Source: Chondrus crispus (taxonomy: Eukaryota; Rhodophyta; Florideophyceae; Gigartinales; Gigartinaceae). From it: a stretch of 64,000 nucleotides of DNA. The position numbers and the translations under genes were made by a program. The stretch is from NCBI RefSeq assembly GCF_000350225.1, contig NW_005179177.1, forward strand, positions 60,524 to 124,523. Reading direction: 5' to 3'. Each line of letters begins with the position of its first letter. Position 1 is the stretch's first letter. Positions 1 through 11,581 of the stretch are shown one piece after another. The notes under the pieces were generated by a model that did no database searches, was not told where the DNA came from, and saw only the letters and a list, made by a program, of their open reading frames with translations.

Positions 1-297
1 AATGGAGTGCGTTTCTTAGCAATCCTTCTGCGCAGACACTGGCTGCTCTGTCCGGGCGCAGGTCTTCATCAAGAGTTGAGCTCCCAGCACAAGATAGCAG
101 CAACATGTTTACGGAGAATTTGTCACATACACTCCAGAAATCTTAGTGCATAAACCCTCACATGTCATAAACCTATACCATATTGAACGATACAGTGCCC
201 ACGAAGTGAGTTGAAGTGAGCCTTAATTCCACTTGGTCTCCAATTGAACCGGGTTTTGAAACTCAACTCACTTTCGCTGATAGGCTTTCCGCACATT

Positions 298-2097
298 CTA
301 CTTCCTAGAGGGATATCTAGGCTCCCCTGGAAAGAATTGTCCATCTCTGATCGAATATTGAATCACGTTACTTCGCACAAATCTTGCAAGCCTAAGCTTT
401 TCATCTCGAGTAAACTGACGTCTAATCTCCGACCTAAACTTGTCGTTGGACAGGAGAAGCGCGCACTTTTCATATGCGAGGGATAGGGCATGCATATCGT
501 CGCTATCATCCCTCAGTACCACGCTGAAGTAGACATTCTTTAGCCGATTTTCGGCTTTTCTTCTAAAGTCCTCAATATGTTTTTCCCACAAGACTGGAAC
601 TGCTGTCATTCCATATTGCTCGTAATCTAGCAGCACTTTCATGAGAAGATCCCAATCCGGCTCTTTCTTACCTTCACCGCCCTGCGGCCTTTTACCCCCA
701 TAGTAGTTGGCTACGTTAAGGCCGTCAATAACCACTTTCACTTTCGATGGAATTTTCGACTCTGCCACGTCTTTTTTCCGGGGTGGACTCAGTATTTTAT
801 GGAGAATCTCCTTTTCACGGGGTGTGCTCATTGAAGGGGCTTGCACGTGCTTTTTTCGAAAACTTCTTCTTCGCTTTGCTTGTGACGAATCGCTCTCGGG
901 TGACTGGTCAGAACTGGGTACATGTTTGGAAGATGATACACTACCTGATGTTGCCGGCACGCAGGCAGGTGTGCTTGGTTTCGGTCGATTTGCGTCTGAT
1001 TTTCGTGTAATCTTCGCCGTTGACCCGTGCTGACTCTGAGACTTGCTGTCTTTGTTAATTGTATCGTGGTGCTTGTCTGCTGATTCTGCTGCGCTTGAAG
1101 AATATCGGATCGAAACTGTTTGACCTGTGCTCATCGTGAAAGTGGTTTGCATTTTTTTCATGTTGGCCGCCCACTGCCAAGCCAATTCCCGAACTGCGTC
1201 GTCGCATGCCATCCTGACAACCAGGCACGACGCCTTATCCAGGAAGCCCTTATCAAATCCTGCGTAGTCGAGCTTTCGAACCACTATAGCTGCCAGTTCA
1301 TCACGCATCCTTTTGTGCACTGCCTTTCGGGGATCAGAAACGTTCTTACGTAGATAGTGGAAGACAGCCTGCTCTATCTTTCTGCAGAGCTTGCGACTGT
1401 ACTTGAAACTCGCAGCTTGTTCTGATTGCCTGTAGGCATCCTCAAGTCGACGAAAGGAGCATTTCACCTCGGCCCCTGCCACGCTGAGCAGGTGATTTAT
1501 TACGTGCAGGCAATAACTTACGGGTAAGGGGTCCTGTTCAGACTCTTCTGCAGAATTTGCATCTGGAGCAGGAGCCGCATCTCTGGCGGTCTGGGGTGCC
1601 TTTCGCAGGGCGACACTGGTTTGTGAGTACAATCTTCTCACACTTTGAGAGGCTTTCTCGCACCTGAAAACCTCTGCTACTGCTTTCGCTGCAGACTTGC
1701 TCGTGTATACGCTTACTCCGAATTCTATTAAGACCTTTTGTAGCTTAGCGCCAAAACGAGACACCAGTTGGTTTGAGACACATCCTGAAACTGGAAGAAC
1801 CGCGTCAGCTAGGAACTCGGAGAACAAGCTAGCCAAATCATATTCTCGGCGACGCAAGGCGGAAGAATCACCGCCGTGACGCTTTATGCATTGGTCGAGG
1901 TCCTTGAGGGCCGAAGAAACGGAACATACGTCGTTATGTTGGCGAAAATCTTGGAACAACTTCAACAAACGACTGGGCGACAAGAGGTATACTGGAAAAT
2001 GGCATTTGTGCTTCAAACAACTGAGTTCTCTTGTCACAGGAAACTTTTCCGTTTCGCGTGAAGGACCCATCACTTTCTTGTGTGCGTAGCTCTGCAC
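298..2097 (-). CDS. NYN/PIN-like ribonuclease domain protein (Zc3h12a type)
   Basis: Single 599-residue frame on the minus strand. The C-terminal third (about residues 450-595) begins with VVIDGLNVANYYGG, followed by an Asp-rich stretch (VVLRDDSDDMHAL) and LLSNDKFRSE. This order matches the NYN/Zc3h12a ribonuclease fold, in which clustered aspartates bind metal for RNA cleavage. I infer an RNA-degrading or RNA-processing role. The N-terminal two thirds (an alpha-helical part to about 330, then a Ser/Lys-rich linker) resembles nothing I know. No CCCH zinc finger is visible next to the NYN domain, unlike animal Regnase-1. The first ATG is at 2097; a later start is possible. The stop lies close to the left edge, and no neighbour suggests a pathway. 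Confidence 0.6.
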   Translation of the reverse strand: MQSYAHKKVMGPSRETEKFPVTRELSCLKHKCHFPVYLLSPSRLLKLFQDFRQHNDVCSVSSALKDLDQCIKRHGGDSSALRRREYDLASLFSEFLADAVLPVSGCVSNQLVSRFGAKLQKVLIEFGVSVYTSKSAAKAVAEVFRCEKASQSVRRLYSQTSVALRKAPQTARDAAPAPDANSAEESEQDPLPVSYCLHVINHLLSVAGAEVKCSFRRLEDAYRQSEQAASFKYSRKLCRKIEQAVFHYLRKNVSDPRKAVHKRMRDELAAIVVRKLDYAGFDKGFLDKASCLVVRMACDDAVRELAWQWAANMKKMQTTFTMSTGQTVSIRYSSSAAESADKHHDTINKDSKSQSQHGSTAKITRKSDANRPKPSTPACVPATSGSVSSSKHVPSSDQSPESDSSQAKRRRSFRKKHVQAPSMSTPREKEILHKILSPPRKKDVAESKIPSKVKVVIDGLNVANYYGGKRPQGGEGKKEPDWDLLMKVLLDYEQYGMTAVPVLWEKHIEDFRRKAENRLKNVYFSVVLRDDSDDMHALSLAYEKCALLLSNDKFRSEIRRQFTRDEKLRLARFVRSNVIQYSIRDGQFFPGEPRYPSRK

Positions 2098-2236
2098 TTG
2101 CTGAACATGTTCGCGTTGGTATCTCCTTCGTGAGAGAACCTCAGAGCGATGCGATTCTTGTCATTTGCGAGCTTGATTCGTTCATGAACAAAGGAGGAAG
2201 ATAATGAAATAGTCAAAATCTACGACACAGCACACA

Positions 2237-2326
2237 GCACGAGCGCGTTTTGCACAATCTGCTATTGCGCAAGCTGCTTTTGTACAAGCCGTTTTTGTAA
2301 ACGCCGCTTTTGTAGAAGCCGCACGA
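2237..2326. repeat. 15-bp imperfect tandem repeat
   Basis: About five head-to-tail units of 15 bp with the pattern GTAnAAGCCGnTTTT (clearest at 2267-2326), upstream of the NYN gene. On the minus strand it reads as a Tyr-Lys-Ser/Asn pentapeptide repeat, but no gene is evident there. Confidence 0.6.
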
Positions 2327-3830
2327 TTTATGATTCTCGTGACCTGAGCGCGCACTGTAGATATTATCGTTGTATCGCCACGTATGGCGCATCCAAGACT
2401 GCCTCATATCACAACAACTGCCCAACATTCCCGGCACGGAGAAAATTGTTCCTGCCATGAGAAGAAGCTTGGGAACGCTGGATTTTGGTCCGAAGGTTGC
2501 TCGGAAGACCCGGCGAGGGGTTGGTTGGACTCAGATTGGTGAATACAAGCACTCGAGTTTCAAAGCCTGTATGATGAGAGCGTGTGGCTTGCGACAGAAG
2601 AGGACCTTGTATGGAGGATTCTACCATATACAACGGGACAAGGCACTTCATTGGAGCTTCGGTCTGCTGATTTCGGAAAATAATGCCTTTTGCGAAATCT
2701 CACGGACGAGCGAGCAGTAGGGGCTATTTTATGAGCATGAAGCAATTTTTTTGCACTCGTCCTGCGTGCTCTATTATCACCGGAGATGCTCATGCATCAT
2801 CATTGACCCACTGAACCAACCCCAAGAAAGGATTGTCTTTTTGTTGCGCAACCAAAAACCTTGTTCGGAACTGAGGTGCAGTTTGCCCTCCAGTAGACGT
2901 AGATTTCTTTGCTACGAAGCCAACACGTAAAAGTGCCATCTAATTGTCTTCGATTGTGATCTCCATCATGAAAAGCAGTTGGCGAGCGCACCTTGTTCTG
3001 CAACTGGCCTTGGGTTTTTGCTAGATCCACTCTGTCTTGCTCATCTTGACTTGCATCATGGAAACCATCCAGATGGCATGCCCCTAACTAGTACTGTACT
3101 GTTGTATTCTAGTTTCGTTTTTGAAACATATTAAACTTGCTGCCTCCAAAAATTCCACTCTACGTAGACCATTAGGATTGCCCAACTTGCAGAATGGAGC
3201 AGTAAATCACATTCAAGGTGCGTCCGAGATTCGTGATGTCATAGGGAGTCGGTGGCAGTGGGTGGCCAAGGTCATGTCTTTCTCCCACATCGCCAGCCGC
3301 ATGGATGCGAGATGTCTCAATTCTTGGACAGTAAAAACTGATTGCCTGCATGTTTATTTATTATGTACATTGCTGTATTCCCAGGGCTCGGGGTGACAGC
3401 AGGACATAAAGTATTTTATGTGTCGCACGACAAGAATCCCCAGGCAGATATCCTCAGTGCAATACTGTACCAAGGGTAACGTTTTACTAAAGGCACAGTC
3501 CTGTACTTGTACAAGTGGGGTCACCCTTTTCTTGAACGCCTCACAAAACTTAATGGAAAATATACTTTCCCTTTACGTCCCAGGACGAAACCGCCACCAA
3601 AGGAGAGCTCCTAATGCCCTGAGCCCTACTGTACTCATGAATTAGAGGACCCCAGGACTGCTTACAAATGGCATTTCTTTGTATCAAACACGATCTGAAG
3701 ATACACGTCACCGAACATTGCGCCTATTATTTGAACGCCACGGTGCATATCCCAGTGACTGGAATCCTCAAATTTTATCTCATTTAATGTTCGGAACAAG
3801 AATCAAGCGCATGTCCAGAGCGAGCTGCTA
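2327..3830. other. gene-poor spacer
   Basis: Only short unconvincing frames. A 33-bp stretch near 3505-3537 (contains ACAAGTGGGGTCACCC) recurs in inverted orientation near 10820-10852, so the two copies flank the copia element at 3836-10512. TACTGTAC-type motifs occur near 3092 and 3463. Confidence 0.5.
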
Positions 3831-3835
3831 GCACT

Positions 3836-4143
3836 TGTGGGAATTGTCCCAGAAAAAATTATAGAGAATCGTTTAAACAGTTTATTAAATGTCTAGAAGA
3901 GCCTACGACCGGCTCTTCGAACCCAACCGAACCTCTGGATAATCGGAGCGCTGTTCGAGAAGGATTCTGCGCAGACACGTCTGTTCAAACCTGCCTCGGG
4001 GACAGACCCACGCGCTAGTCGCCTAGGTTCGTTCCTTATATACTACATTAATCAAACCCTAAGCAAAGGCAAGTTCTGCTCTCACCGCGCGACCCATTTG
4101 CGTGGTCAGGCCACTTGCGATTAAATTGATAGAAATTTTCACA
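3836..4143 (-). repeat. 3' LTR of copia element 1
   Basis: 308-bp terminal repeat matching 10205-10512. Near its plus-strand start it has a short hairpin (GAAGAGCC and GGCTCTTC around a 7-nt loop). The end of the pol frame (stop 4139-4141) lies just inside it. Confidence 0.92.
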
Positions 4144-5598
4144 TTGCCATTTTTCCAGAAGGAGAACATGCCGGAGTCCGGACAATCCATTTTCGCACGG
4201 TGTTCTGGTCGTAACCAGTATCGAGGAGCTTCTCTAAAGCGTCATTGGGACTTTCTTTGGTGAACCCATTGGCCACGTTGTTCTTAGACGATACAAGACT
4301 GACGGGTGATATTTCTTCTCGGTTGTCGCATTGATGCGCAGATGCGATGTCAATCAACAGCCGTTTTCTGTCGTTGATAACCCCTTCGTGATGACTTCAA
4401 ACATTTGTAGAGAATCTGTGAACATATGAAGTGGAATCATCTTCTTAAATATCATTTGGAGGTCATAGCGTAAAATATATGCTCTGTCGAAACCATCAGC
4501 GAAAGCGTACACTTCTCCACCAAGAATGGATCTGACAACACGCTTGGAATTTCTACTGGAGTAATCCAAAACATGCGTGCGATTCGACTCATCACATAAA
4601 AGGATGATGAACCCGAGTTGTGATGACAAATCATCATTTCCAGCAAATGAAGCATCTTCACGTACCTTCAGATGAAGCGTCTGCTTTTCCAAGGGAAGAA
4701 ATTAGAGGCAGTTTCGGGGGCTTTCTGTAAGAAAGTGATCGTAGTGTTGAATGCATTGACCTTTTCCACCCCAAATGCACTTTCAGTCACCTTTGCTGCT
4801 TTCTTGATAGCACATAATTCGTTGGGCCTTGTGTATCTCACCCAAGCGATTGTGGCTCTGTACGATCGGAATCGTTCGAATGATGCGTCAAGCGGTACCG
4901 GCTTTAGTCGTTTTATATAGGCTTTTTGGGATATCACAAAATGTCCGTGGTTCATTGTGGAGATAGTCGTTCCAAAGAACTCGAAGTTATCCCATTCTCG
5001 TCGCCTTGATTCGAACTTCTGAAGCGTTAGCTCCGTAAGTTCCTGCATTGATTTGTTCCCTGCTAGGCACCCATCGTCCACACACTTTCCTAAAAGTCCG
5101 TCAATGTCCTCATCGTTGCGTTTGATGTATAGCGACGGGTCACCCAGTAAGGGCACAAGTCCAAGGTCATCTTTGGCGTGGTGATCGATGGTGACTCCCC
5201 AGTTGTCACCTGCGTCGGTCATACCGTATATTGGCCTCAGCAATTCTAGAATCTCGTTCTGAGCCAACCCAAAATGCTCCATATCCTTCTTTTTGGGAGC
5301 AGGAACACCTTGCGGGTAAGCTTCTCCTCACTTTGAAGGTAAGCTTGAGTGACGTCGTGTGAAAAGGTACGAAACTTTTTGATAGCGGCGACCGAAACTA
5401 TTATTCTTGTTGAACTTTGGCGTAAGTGCGTGATGTTATGGTCCATGTATGATTTGTCCATATCACGATGACCTTGCGCCACATAACGGGCTTTTGCGAG
5501 TTCAATATCCGTACCTGCGTTCTTAACGGCAAGAACAAACGGCCCCCCAAAAAATATTCGGCCTCGGGGGTAGAGATCCCTTCAGGATTACCTTTCAA
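4139..5598 (-). pseudogene. copia 1 reverse transcriptase and RNase H, frameshifted
   Basis: Pieces in three frames together cover a copia-type RT and RNase H. RT motifs seen: HDVTQAYLQSEEKLTRKVFL near 5350, IYGMTDAGDNW near 5215, and the catalytic box as CVDDG near 5085, with Cys in place of the usual Tyr. RNase H follows with VREDASFAGN (4660), GGEVYAFADG (4510), a third Asp in MFTDSLQ and the tail NVANGFTKE (4270), which corresponds to the copia ADxxTK motif. At least two frame changes (near 5282 and 4692) plus another near 4357 make it nonfunctional. Confidence 0.85.
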
Positions 5599-5692
5599 GT
5601 ATTCCTTTTCTCAAGTCCAACAACCTCCTTTCTCATGGCTTTGGCGAATTCCTCTGATTTTGCTCTTCCGTCCGTTTGTTCGATGACTTCAG

Positions 5693-6402
5693 TCATGAAA
5701 ACGTCGAGGTCGGTGTCGCCCCAACGGGTACTGCGCTTTGTAAAGGAGGGGGCGTACTTTGTAGAGGTGTCAACAGTAACTGAGAGCTTTGTGGATTCGC
5801 ACGGATCCTAGTTAATATGGTTTCCAAGTCCAGGACATCTCTCTGCGGCGGAGGCTCCGCAACAGGATTTGACGTATTCTTGAGATCGGGTGTGGCGTCA
5901 ATTGTACTGACTGGCGGGGGGACTCGTAAGTTTTCACCTAGTCTATGGACACTTGGTAGTCGGTACCATCCAAGTCCATGAAAAGGCACTTATTATTTAC
6001 GTCCAAAACCCTGTACGGCCCAATCCACTTATTCTCAGGTTTCTCCCTGAATATCAGGACACGTGAGCCGATGGGTATATCGGATTGAGCTCCTGACGGT
6101 ACATGCGCGCGCAAAGCCCTTGTGACCCTCTCCTTTGCAATGACCCGAGCCATTTCCTTTCGAGCCAAAACCATCGCTTTCGTTCTATCTACTTGCGCTG
6201 GGAGGTCCATAGGGGTCACTGGAATCCGTGGCATGGCTCCAAACACGATTAGAGTAAGTACAAGACCGTGGTACCCAACGGTATCGTTCATAGCCTTGAC
6301 GGAAAGGGCGAGAATGTGTTCATTCTCCAGCTGAGGGTGTTGCTGTCGAGCCTTGCGGTATATTCCCCGTAGAAAGGAATGGTACCGCTCACCGACACCC
6401 AA
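5693..6402 (-). pseudogene. copia 1 integrase C-terminal part and linker
   Basis: In frame with the gag-protease-integrase frame upstream but separated from it by a TAG (6436-6438). It begins GVGERYHSFLRG, where the Glu is the likely third catalytic residue of the DDE integrase, and continues into an SH3-like C-terminal part (RVLIFREKPENKWIGPYRVL). A second frame (5693-5989) holds a Pro-rich linker leading to RT. Confidence 0.75.
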
Positions 6403-6435
6403 TGCGTTGTGACTTTGAACACCAGAGGGGTGGTG

Positions 6436-8988
6436 CTAAATCCCTGCTAGGTTGAGCAGGTTGCTCCACCTGTTGGACTTGAATTGAGTGCCTTGATCAG
6501 TGGCCATAATGTCTGGGAATCTAATATATGTGCAGACCCATATGCGCATGAACGTGTTCCAAGTTTCGTTAGCCGTCTCATTGGATAGGAAAGAAGCCGC
6601 AGAGAATTTGGTGTCTTTTTCTACCACGTGTAGAACAGCTACATTGTCAAGGTACAGGCTGACGGTCTTATTGAAGACGACTTCTCCGTCTGGGAGTGCC
6701 ACCCGGAACCGGTGCGGTGCATGTGAGAGTCTTTGGCAGAGGTCACATGCCGCGCTGATGCGCTTTAAGTCAGTCAAGACCTGAGGGGAGGTTTTTTCGG
6801 GGTCTACCCTTTTCATGACCAAGTAGAGCCTTCCAGAATCCGGATGGTGGAAATGCCTGTTCACTTTCATGAGTTCGGTTTCTGTGAAGAGGATTTGGGG
6901 GCCCCATTCATAGTACAGGTGTCCTAGCTTTTTCTTAAGGGGCACGTCCCATCCTTGTAACCTTGAAGACAGTACGCACTTATCTGTGTCGAGCACCATC
7001 TTGTACAATTCCATGTTGTCTAAGCCTAACAGGAAAAGTACGTCCGCATCAACGACATCGACCGTGATAGGGAGGAAGTGACTCGACGTAGTTGGTACTC
7101 GCATGTTGAGAAGACCTAGTCCAAGGTGTTTGTGTGTCCCGAAACTGAAGACATTTCTTCTCCTCGTTGAGGAGGGCTGAAAGGGAACATCAAACAAGCC
7201 GCAGTATGCGCGTGCTTGGGAAGCTCCTATAACCGATTTCTGGGCTGCGGAATCGTTGCATACCCCTTGGAAAGTATCTGATGAAGGAATGTCGCATGAA
7301 TTTCCAGTGACGTATTCCTGGTTTATACTTGCGGCTGAAGATTCATCATGATCCCGATGCGGATTGTCTTCCTCTGAGCTCGTGTGTTCCAGCTTTAGGA
7401 TACTTTCAAATATTCGCAGGTCACTGGCCTCTGCTTCTTCCCCGCAGTCCTCCTTCGCTTCGCAATCAAGTTGCTGACATACGTCCGCGAGAACGTGGTG
7501 TACCGCAATTGGTTTTGTGGCAGCCTTCTTCGCATAGTACTCCATTTTGCGTGCAGCTGCCCTGCACGTGTTCAACGGGAGCGTGCAGTCCTTCAAAAGA
7601 TGCGTACCTCCGCAATTGAAACACCCGGAGACCGATAGAGGGTTAAAGCTTCCGGTCTTTGCAACTCGGTTGTTCGCGCTTTGGCCGGTGGGAGAGCTTC
7701 GGAAAGGCGTACTCCTTCTTTGGTAACGTGACGAAGAAGGGCTGTTGTAGTACCTTACTTGCCCCGTGTACATTATTCCGGCATTGTCGTCGGAAGAAGG
7801 CGTCCTTTCACCTATCTGTGCGCGGTCTCGTAAGATCGCTAGTTTGGACTCCTTCTCTAGCTGCAGGGCAGCCTTGAGCTCGGTATAGAGCTGTTGGAAT
7901 GTAAGATTATGAGTCGCAACTCTGTTTAGCGGTTCGCTCGACCATGGCGTCCCTATTACTGCATTTCGAAGGAATTCCACTTTGTGGGCGTCTCCTTGGT
8001 AGGATGTTGGAGCCTGTCTAGATAGCTGGATGATAGACGTGTAGACCCTTGCAAGTGTGGCAGACATCTCTGTCCCTTGAGCAACAAAGGAAGTAACTCG
8101 CAGCGTGTTCAGGTAGTTCTTAACTCGAGTTTGACGTACTGCATAATTGTACTCATTCTCGAGCATTTGTGTCGCCTGCTGGAAACTGGTAGCGTAACCA
8201 TCTACCTTGTCGAGGTAATACCTCTTCGCGTCTCCTCGAAGTAGATTGTGGAGGTACTGTAGCTTTTGCAGCCGGGAAAGGGAATAGTCTCGACAAACCT
8301 GGAGGTAATCGTCAACGTACTCCATCCAGGACTCCCCTAGATCGCAAGAAAACTTTTTATCTTTGTCTTTTAGTCTCATGGCTACATTGTGCGCAACCTT
8401 TTCCGGGGAAGTGTGATTCGGAAGGGTCACTTGAGTCGACTGTGAAGTAGGCTGGCTCATGCTTCTTCTGTTCGAACCCGGAGTGTCCGAGCGGGACCGA
8501 CGGCCGGCAGCAACGAGTTCTCGTGCCATGTCAATGGCCGCTTGAGAGTCTTCCGGTTCTTCGTAAAGGCCATGAGCTAGGGTCATTACAACACGGTGAG
8601 ATGAGTGTTGCTCCAAATTCCCTCCTCTAATATCCAAGAAGTTTCGCAACTCAATATGAACTGCAGGGAGGTCGCATATTTCTTGTTGGAAAAGCGAAGC
8701 CGGCGGGAACATGTCAGCGATAGTGCGCTTTAGTTGGGTTCCGGTTAGCTCCGGAGTTGTTTCTAGGAACCGAATTGAGGAGATGAAGCCTTTCTGGGCA
8801 CTCGTAAGCGCACCCAACGCGTCGTTCGTTATGCCTTTCATGAATGGAACCAGGGGTTCGAGTGGTGACGAGTCGGAATGCTCTCCGCTCTCAGAAGGCC
8901 CTGCTCCCTCGCGGGAGGGGGGCGGGGGCATGTTGCGGATCGAGCAAAGTAAGGGCAGTACCGCGTCCTTAGCCTCCACACACCTCAA
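6436..8988 (-). CDS. copia 1 gag, protease and integrase N-terminal part
   Basis: 850-residue frame. Residues about 200-430 are a retrotransposon gag domain, similar to the gag at 13118-14704. Residues about 455-468 are a CCHC zinc knuckle (CFNCGGTHLLKDC). The protease active site near 580 reads DSA (NDSAAQKSVIG) instead of the usual D-S/T-G, an odd substitution. Residues about 710-755 are the HHCC zinc domain of integrase (HFHH...CDLC), followed by the Asp of SLYLD near 780 and of ATDQGTQF near 830. A TAG then interrupts before the catalytic Glu. The natural start may be the Met of MPPPPSREG, about 20 codons inside. Confidence 0.85.
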   Translation of the reverse strand: MRCVEAKDAVLPLLCSIRNMPPPPSREGAGPSESGEHSDSSPLEPLVPFMKGITNDALGALTSAQKGFISSIRFLETTPELTGTQLKRTIADMFPPASLFQQEICDLPAVHIELRNFLDIRGGNLEQHSSHRVVMTLAHGLYEEPEDSQAAIDMARELVAAGRRSRSDTPGSNRRSMSQPTSQSTQVTLPNHTSPEKVAHNVAMRLKDKDKKFSCDLGESWMEYVDDYLQVCRDYSLSRLQKLQYLHNLLRGDAKRYYLDKVDGYATSFQQATQMLENEYNYAVRQTRVKNYLNTLRVTSFVAQGTEMSATLARVYTSIIQLSRQAPTSYQGDAHKVEFLRNAVIGTPWSSEPLNRVATHNLTFQQLYTELKAALQLEKESKLAILRDRAQIGERTPSSDDNAGIMYTGQVRYYNSPSSSRYQRRSTPFRSSPTGQSANNRVAKTGSFNPLSVSGCFNCGGTHLLKDCTLPLNTCRAAARKMEYYAKKAATKPIAVHHVLADVCQQLDCEAKEDCGEEAEASDLRIFESILKLEHTSSEEDNPHRDHDESSAASINQEYVTGNSCDIPSSDTFQGVCNDSAAQKSVIGASQARAYCGLFDVPFQPSSTRRRNVFSFGTHKHLGLGLLNMRVPTTSSHFLPITVDVVDADVLFLLGLDNMELYKMVLDTDKCVLSSRLQGWDVPLKKKLGHLYYEWGPQILFTETELMKVNRHFHHPDSGRLYLVMKRVDPEKTSPQVLTDLKRISAACDLCQRLSHAPHRFRVALPDGEVVFNKTVSLYLDNVAVLHVVEKDTKFSAASFLSNETANETWNTFMRIWVCTYIRFPDIMATDQGTQFKSNRWSNLLNLAGI

Positions 8989-9019
8989 CGACCAGGCCTT
9001 CAGTCCCTTCCAACAATAG

Positions 9020-10204
9020 CCGAGACCCTATCGTTACTCCCAAACCAACGATGCGATGCGCACAAAAAAACGGAGCGTGCAGGCTCACCGACCTCAGGGC
9101 AGTAGAGGCGGGCGACAGCGAGTGGCAGCAGCGGTCAGCAGCGAGCGCCAGCGGGCGACAGCTAGCTGCAGTGAGTTTAGCGTCGGCTGCTCTGCTGCAC
9201 TGTGATAGCAGGCGCAGTGCAGAGCGATAGCGAGCTGTTGGCGGAGGAAGCAGGCGGCCAGGTAGTACAGACCGGAGCGGCTGTCGGTCGGCAATGCGGC
9301 GGCAGGCAGAACGAAGCGCTGACGAGAGACAGCGCCGCAACAGGCGCCGGCGCGACTGCGGGGAAGTGTGGGCAGCGTGGCCCAGACTGCAGCAAGAGCG
9401 GCGGGCGACGGCGCGGCAGCGGGGCCAGCGGCGGCGCAGACCTGACAGCAGCGGGAGCGGCGGGCGGCGGCGCGGCAACGAGGCAGCGGCGGCGTCGGCC
9501 AGGGAGCAGCCGGAGAGGCGGGCGCGGCGCGGCGGCGGGGCAGCGGCGGCGCGGACCAAACAGCAGCGAGAGCGGCCAGCGCGGCGGGCAGTGGCAGCGG
9601 CGACTCAGGCTGGACAGCTCAATTTGCGGCGGGGCGGCGTGGCGGCGGGGCAGCGGCGGCGCGGCCCGGACAGCACGGGGAGCGGCGGGGTGCAGCGGCG
9701 GAGCAGGCCAGACAGCGGCGGGTGGCAGCGGCGCAGCCGCAGGGCTACGGCAAGAAGCGGCGGGCGGCGGCGCGGTGACGAGGCAACGGCGGCGTAGGCC
9801 AGCCAATAGCCGGAGCGGTGGGCGCGACGCAGCGGCAGGGGCGCAGCGGCGGCGCAGCCCGCACAGCAGGGGGAGCGGCGGGGCGCAGCGGCAGCGCAGG
9901 CCAGACAACGGCGGGAGCAGCGGGTGGCGGCGGTGAGGCAGCGTTGAGCAAGCAGCGACAAAGGCAGCACCGAGCGAGCGGCGACAAAGGCAGCACCGAG
10001 CGTGCAGCGGCGAGGGCAGTGGCGAGCGAGCGGCGGCGAGGGCAGTGGCGAGCGAGCGGCGAAAGGGCAGACAGCGAGCGGCGAGGAATACACGAGCTAG
10101 GGGGGATGGAGATACGCGAGGTGCTCCGAAGGAGTGGTGGCGGATCGCCGCCTGGCCAATGGAATGGTCGGGAAAAAACGTAAGGGGAAAACGCGATTGA
10201 TGAA
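9020..10204 (-). repeat. GC-rich low-complexity leader of copia 1
   Basis: The 1.2 kb between the 5' LTR and gag is dominated by degenerate GCGGCGG/GCAGCGG units (about 9100-10080). All six frames stay open for long stretches because of composition, giving Arg/Ala/Gly/Pro-rich translations. I see no domain and call no gene. Confidence 0.7.
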
Positions 10205-10512
10205 TGTAGGAATTGTCCCAGAAAAAATTATAGAGAATAGTTTCAACAATTTATTAAATGTCTAGAAGAGCCTACGACCGGCTCTTCGAACCCAACCGAA
10301 CCTCTGGATAATCGGAGCGCTGTTCGAGAAGGATTCTGCGTAGACACGTCTGTTCAAACCTGCCTCGGGGTCAGACCAACGCGCTAGTCGCCTAGGTCCG
10401 TTCCTTATATACTACATTAATCTAACTCTAAGCAAAGGCAAGTTCTGCTCTCACCGCGTGGCCCATTTGCGTGGTGAGGCCTCTTGCGATTAAATTGATA
10501 GACATTTTCACA
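10205..10512 (-). repeat. 5' LTR of copia element 1
   Basis: 308-bp partner of 3836-4143, followed on the plus strand by the target duplication GCACT. The bases just inside it (TTCATCAATCGCG on the minus strand) do not match initiator tRNA-Met. Confidence 0.92.
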
Positions 10513-10517
10513 GCACT

Positions 10518-11575
10518 CCTTTTCGTGCAGCAGCTCGGCGCACACTCATGGCTCTTGGGACCACATTGGAAGTCTATTGAGATCGCCATAATTACCTATA
10601 TTCTAGCCAATTCGCGAATGGTGGGAAGCCAAAGCGTTTGAGTATGTCCAAGTACAGTAAAGTCGCGCGCGGAATCTGATTCTGGACACAGCTTATTCGT
10701 TAGGTCAATACTTCAAGAGATACAGCAATGTAAAGCTCCCAGATGTTCTCAATTTTAGGCAGGATGCGTTGAAACCTAAATTTAATTTAATTTGGGCTGT
10801 TCAACTCACAGGAGCACTGTTCAAAAAATGGGTGACCCCACTTGTATAAGTGTATCTTACTTCTCGTATCCGAGTGGGAACCTGGGAAGACCAAATATGA
10901 GGACGCGTTTCGAAACTTCATCAACCAGCAGCTGCCACTGTGTGAGTAAGGGGTGGTGCAGCTAGTGGAAGAGACGGCGTTAAAAATATGCATCGTTGTA
11001 CAGTACCCTTAGGTACAGTATAAACTGCAGTAATTTTGCCCCGTCACCCTTGAAACGCTTCTGGGCATCTTGAGGGTGGCTTCCACTCCCGCATCAACCT
11101 CGCTCTTGGAATCTGGAGCGAAGTTGCTCCGGCAGTGAATGCGATTTCTGAAAGTATAGCGCTGTATCACCGTACCAAGTGATTTTGGGGTACAGAGATA
11201 GGTATACCTGTACTGCTGGGTATGTTGTCGAGATACAGGGGGGTCGCTCGATTGTGTCTTCTTTAGTAGTGCTTCCCTCTATATAGTGCTATGGCTCACC
11301 CTCTGGCACAAGTTATCATAAGCCCACACGTGTATCATCCGGCATGGTTCAGTGTTACGATACTATATACGCACAGTACCAAGGGTACTTGTGGGAAATT
11401 ATGGTAGGACGGTGACGCATACAGGACGAATGAAATGCACCTGAACGCAATTAATGTAATGCACAACAACGGGAGCATTTTAATAATCTCAGTTGTCAAC
11501 ATGCAGTGCATCCTCTCCTAAAAATGCTTCGATAATGCAAAACATTACGTGAGGAGAGGACAAAGCACCTGGCTG
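10518..11575. other. spacer without recognisable gene
   Basis: No convincing frame. Contains several palindromic TACTGTAC/GTACAGTA-like motifs (near 11000, 11210, 11372) and the inverted 33-bp match to 3505-3537. Confidence 0.5.
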
Positions 11576-11581
11576 AAGTAG

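Larger units (their letters stand above)
3836..10512 (-). mobile_element. Ty1/copia-order LTR retrotransposon 1, decayed
   Basis: Complete element of 6677 bp reading on the minus strand. The LTRs (3836-4143 and 10205-10512) are both 308 bp, start TGT and end CACA. The flanks carry the 5-bp duplication GCACT (3831-3835 and 10513-10517), which fixes both ends. The domain order, gag - zinc knuckle - protease - integrase - reverse transcriptase - RNase H, is the copia order. The two LTRs differ at roughly 5 percent of positions, and the reading frame has stops and several frameshifts downstream of integrase, so it is an old inactive copy. No initiator-tRNA primer site is visible inside the 5' LTR, unlike the other copia elements here. 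Confidence 0.92.

Noticed and set aside
9177-9936. Long overlapping frames on both strands (Arg/Ala/Gly-rich)
   Set aside because: Produced by GC-rich degenerate repeats in the copia 1 leader; no domain, and all frames are open at once.
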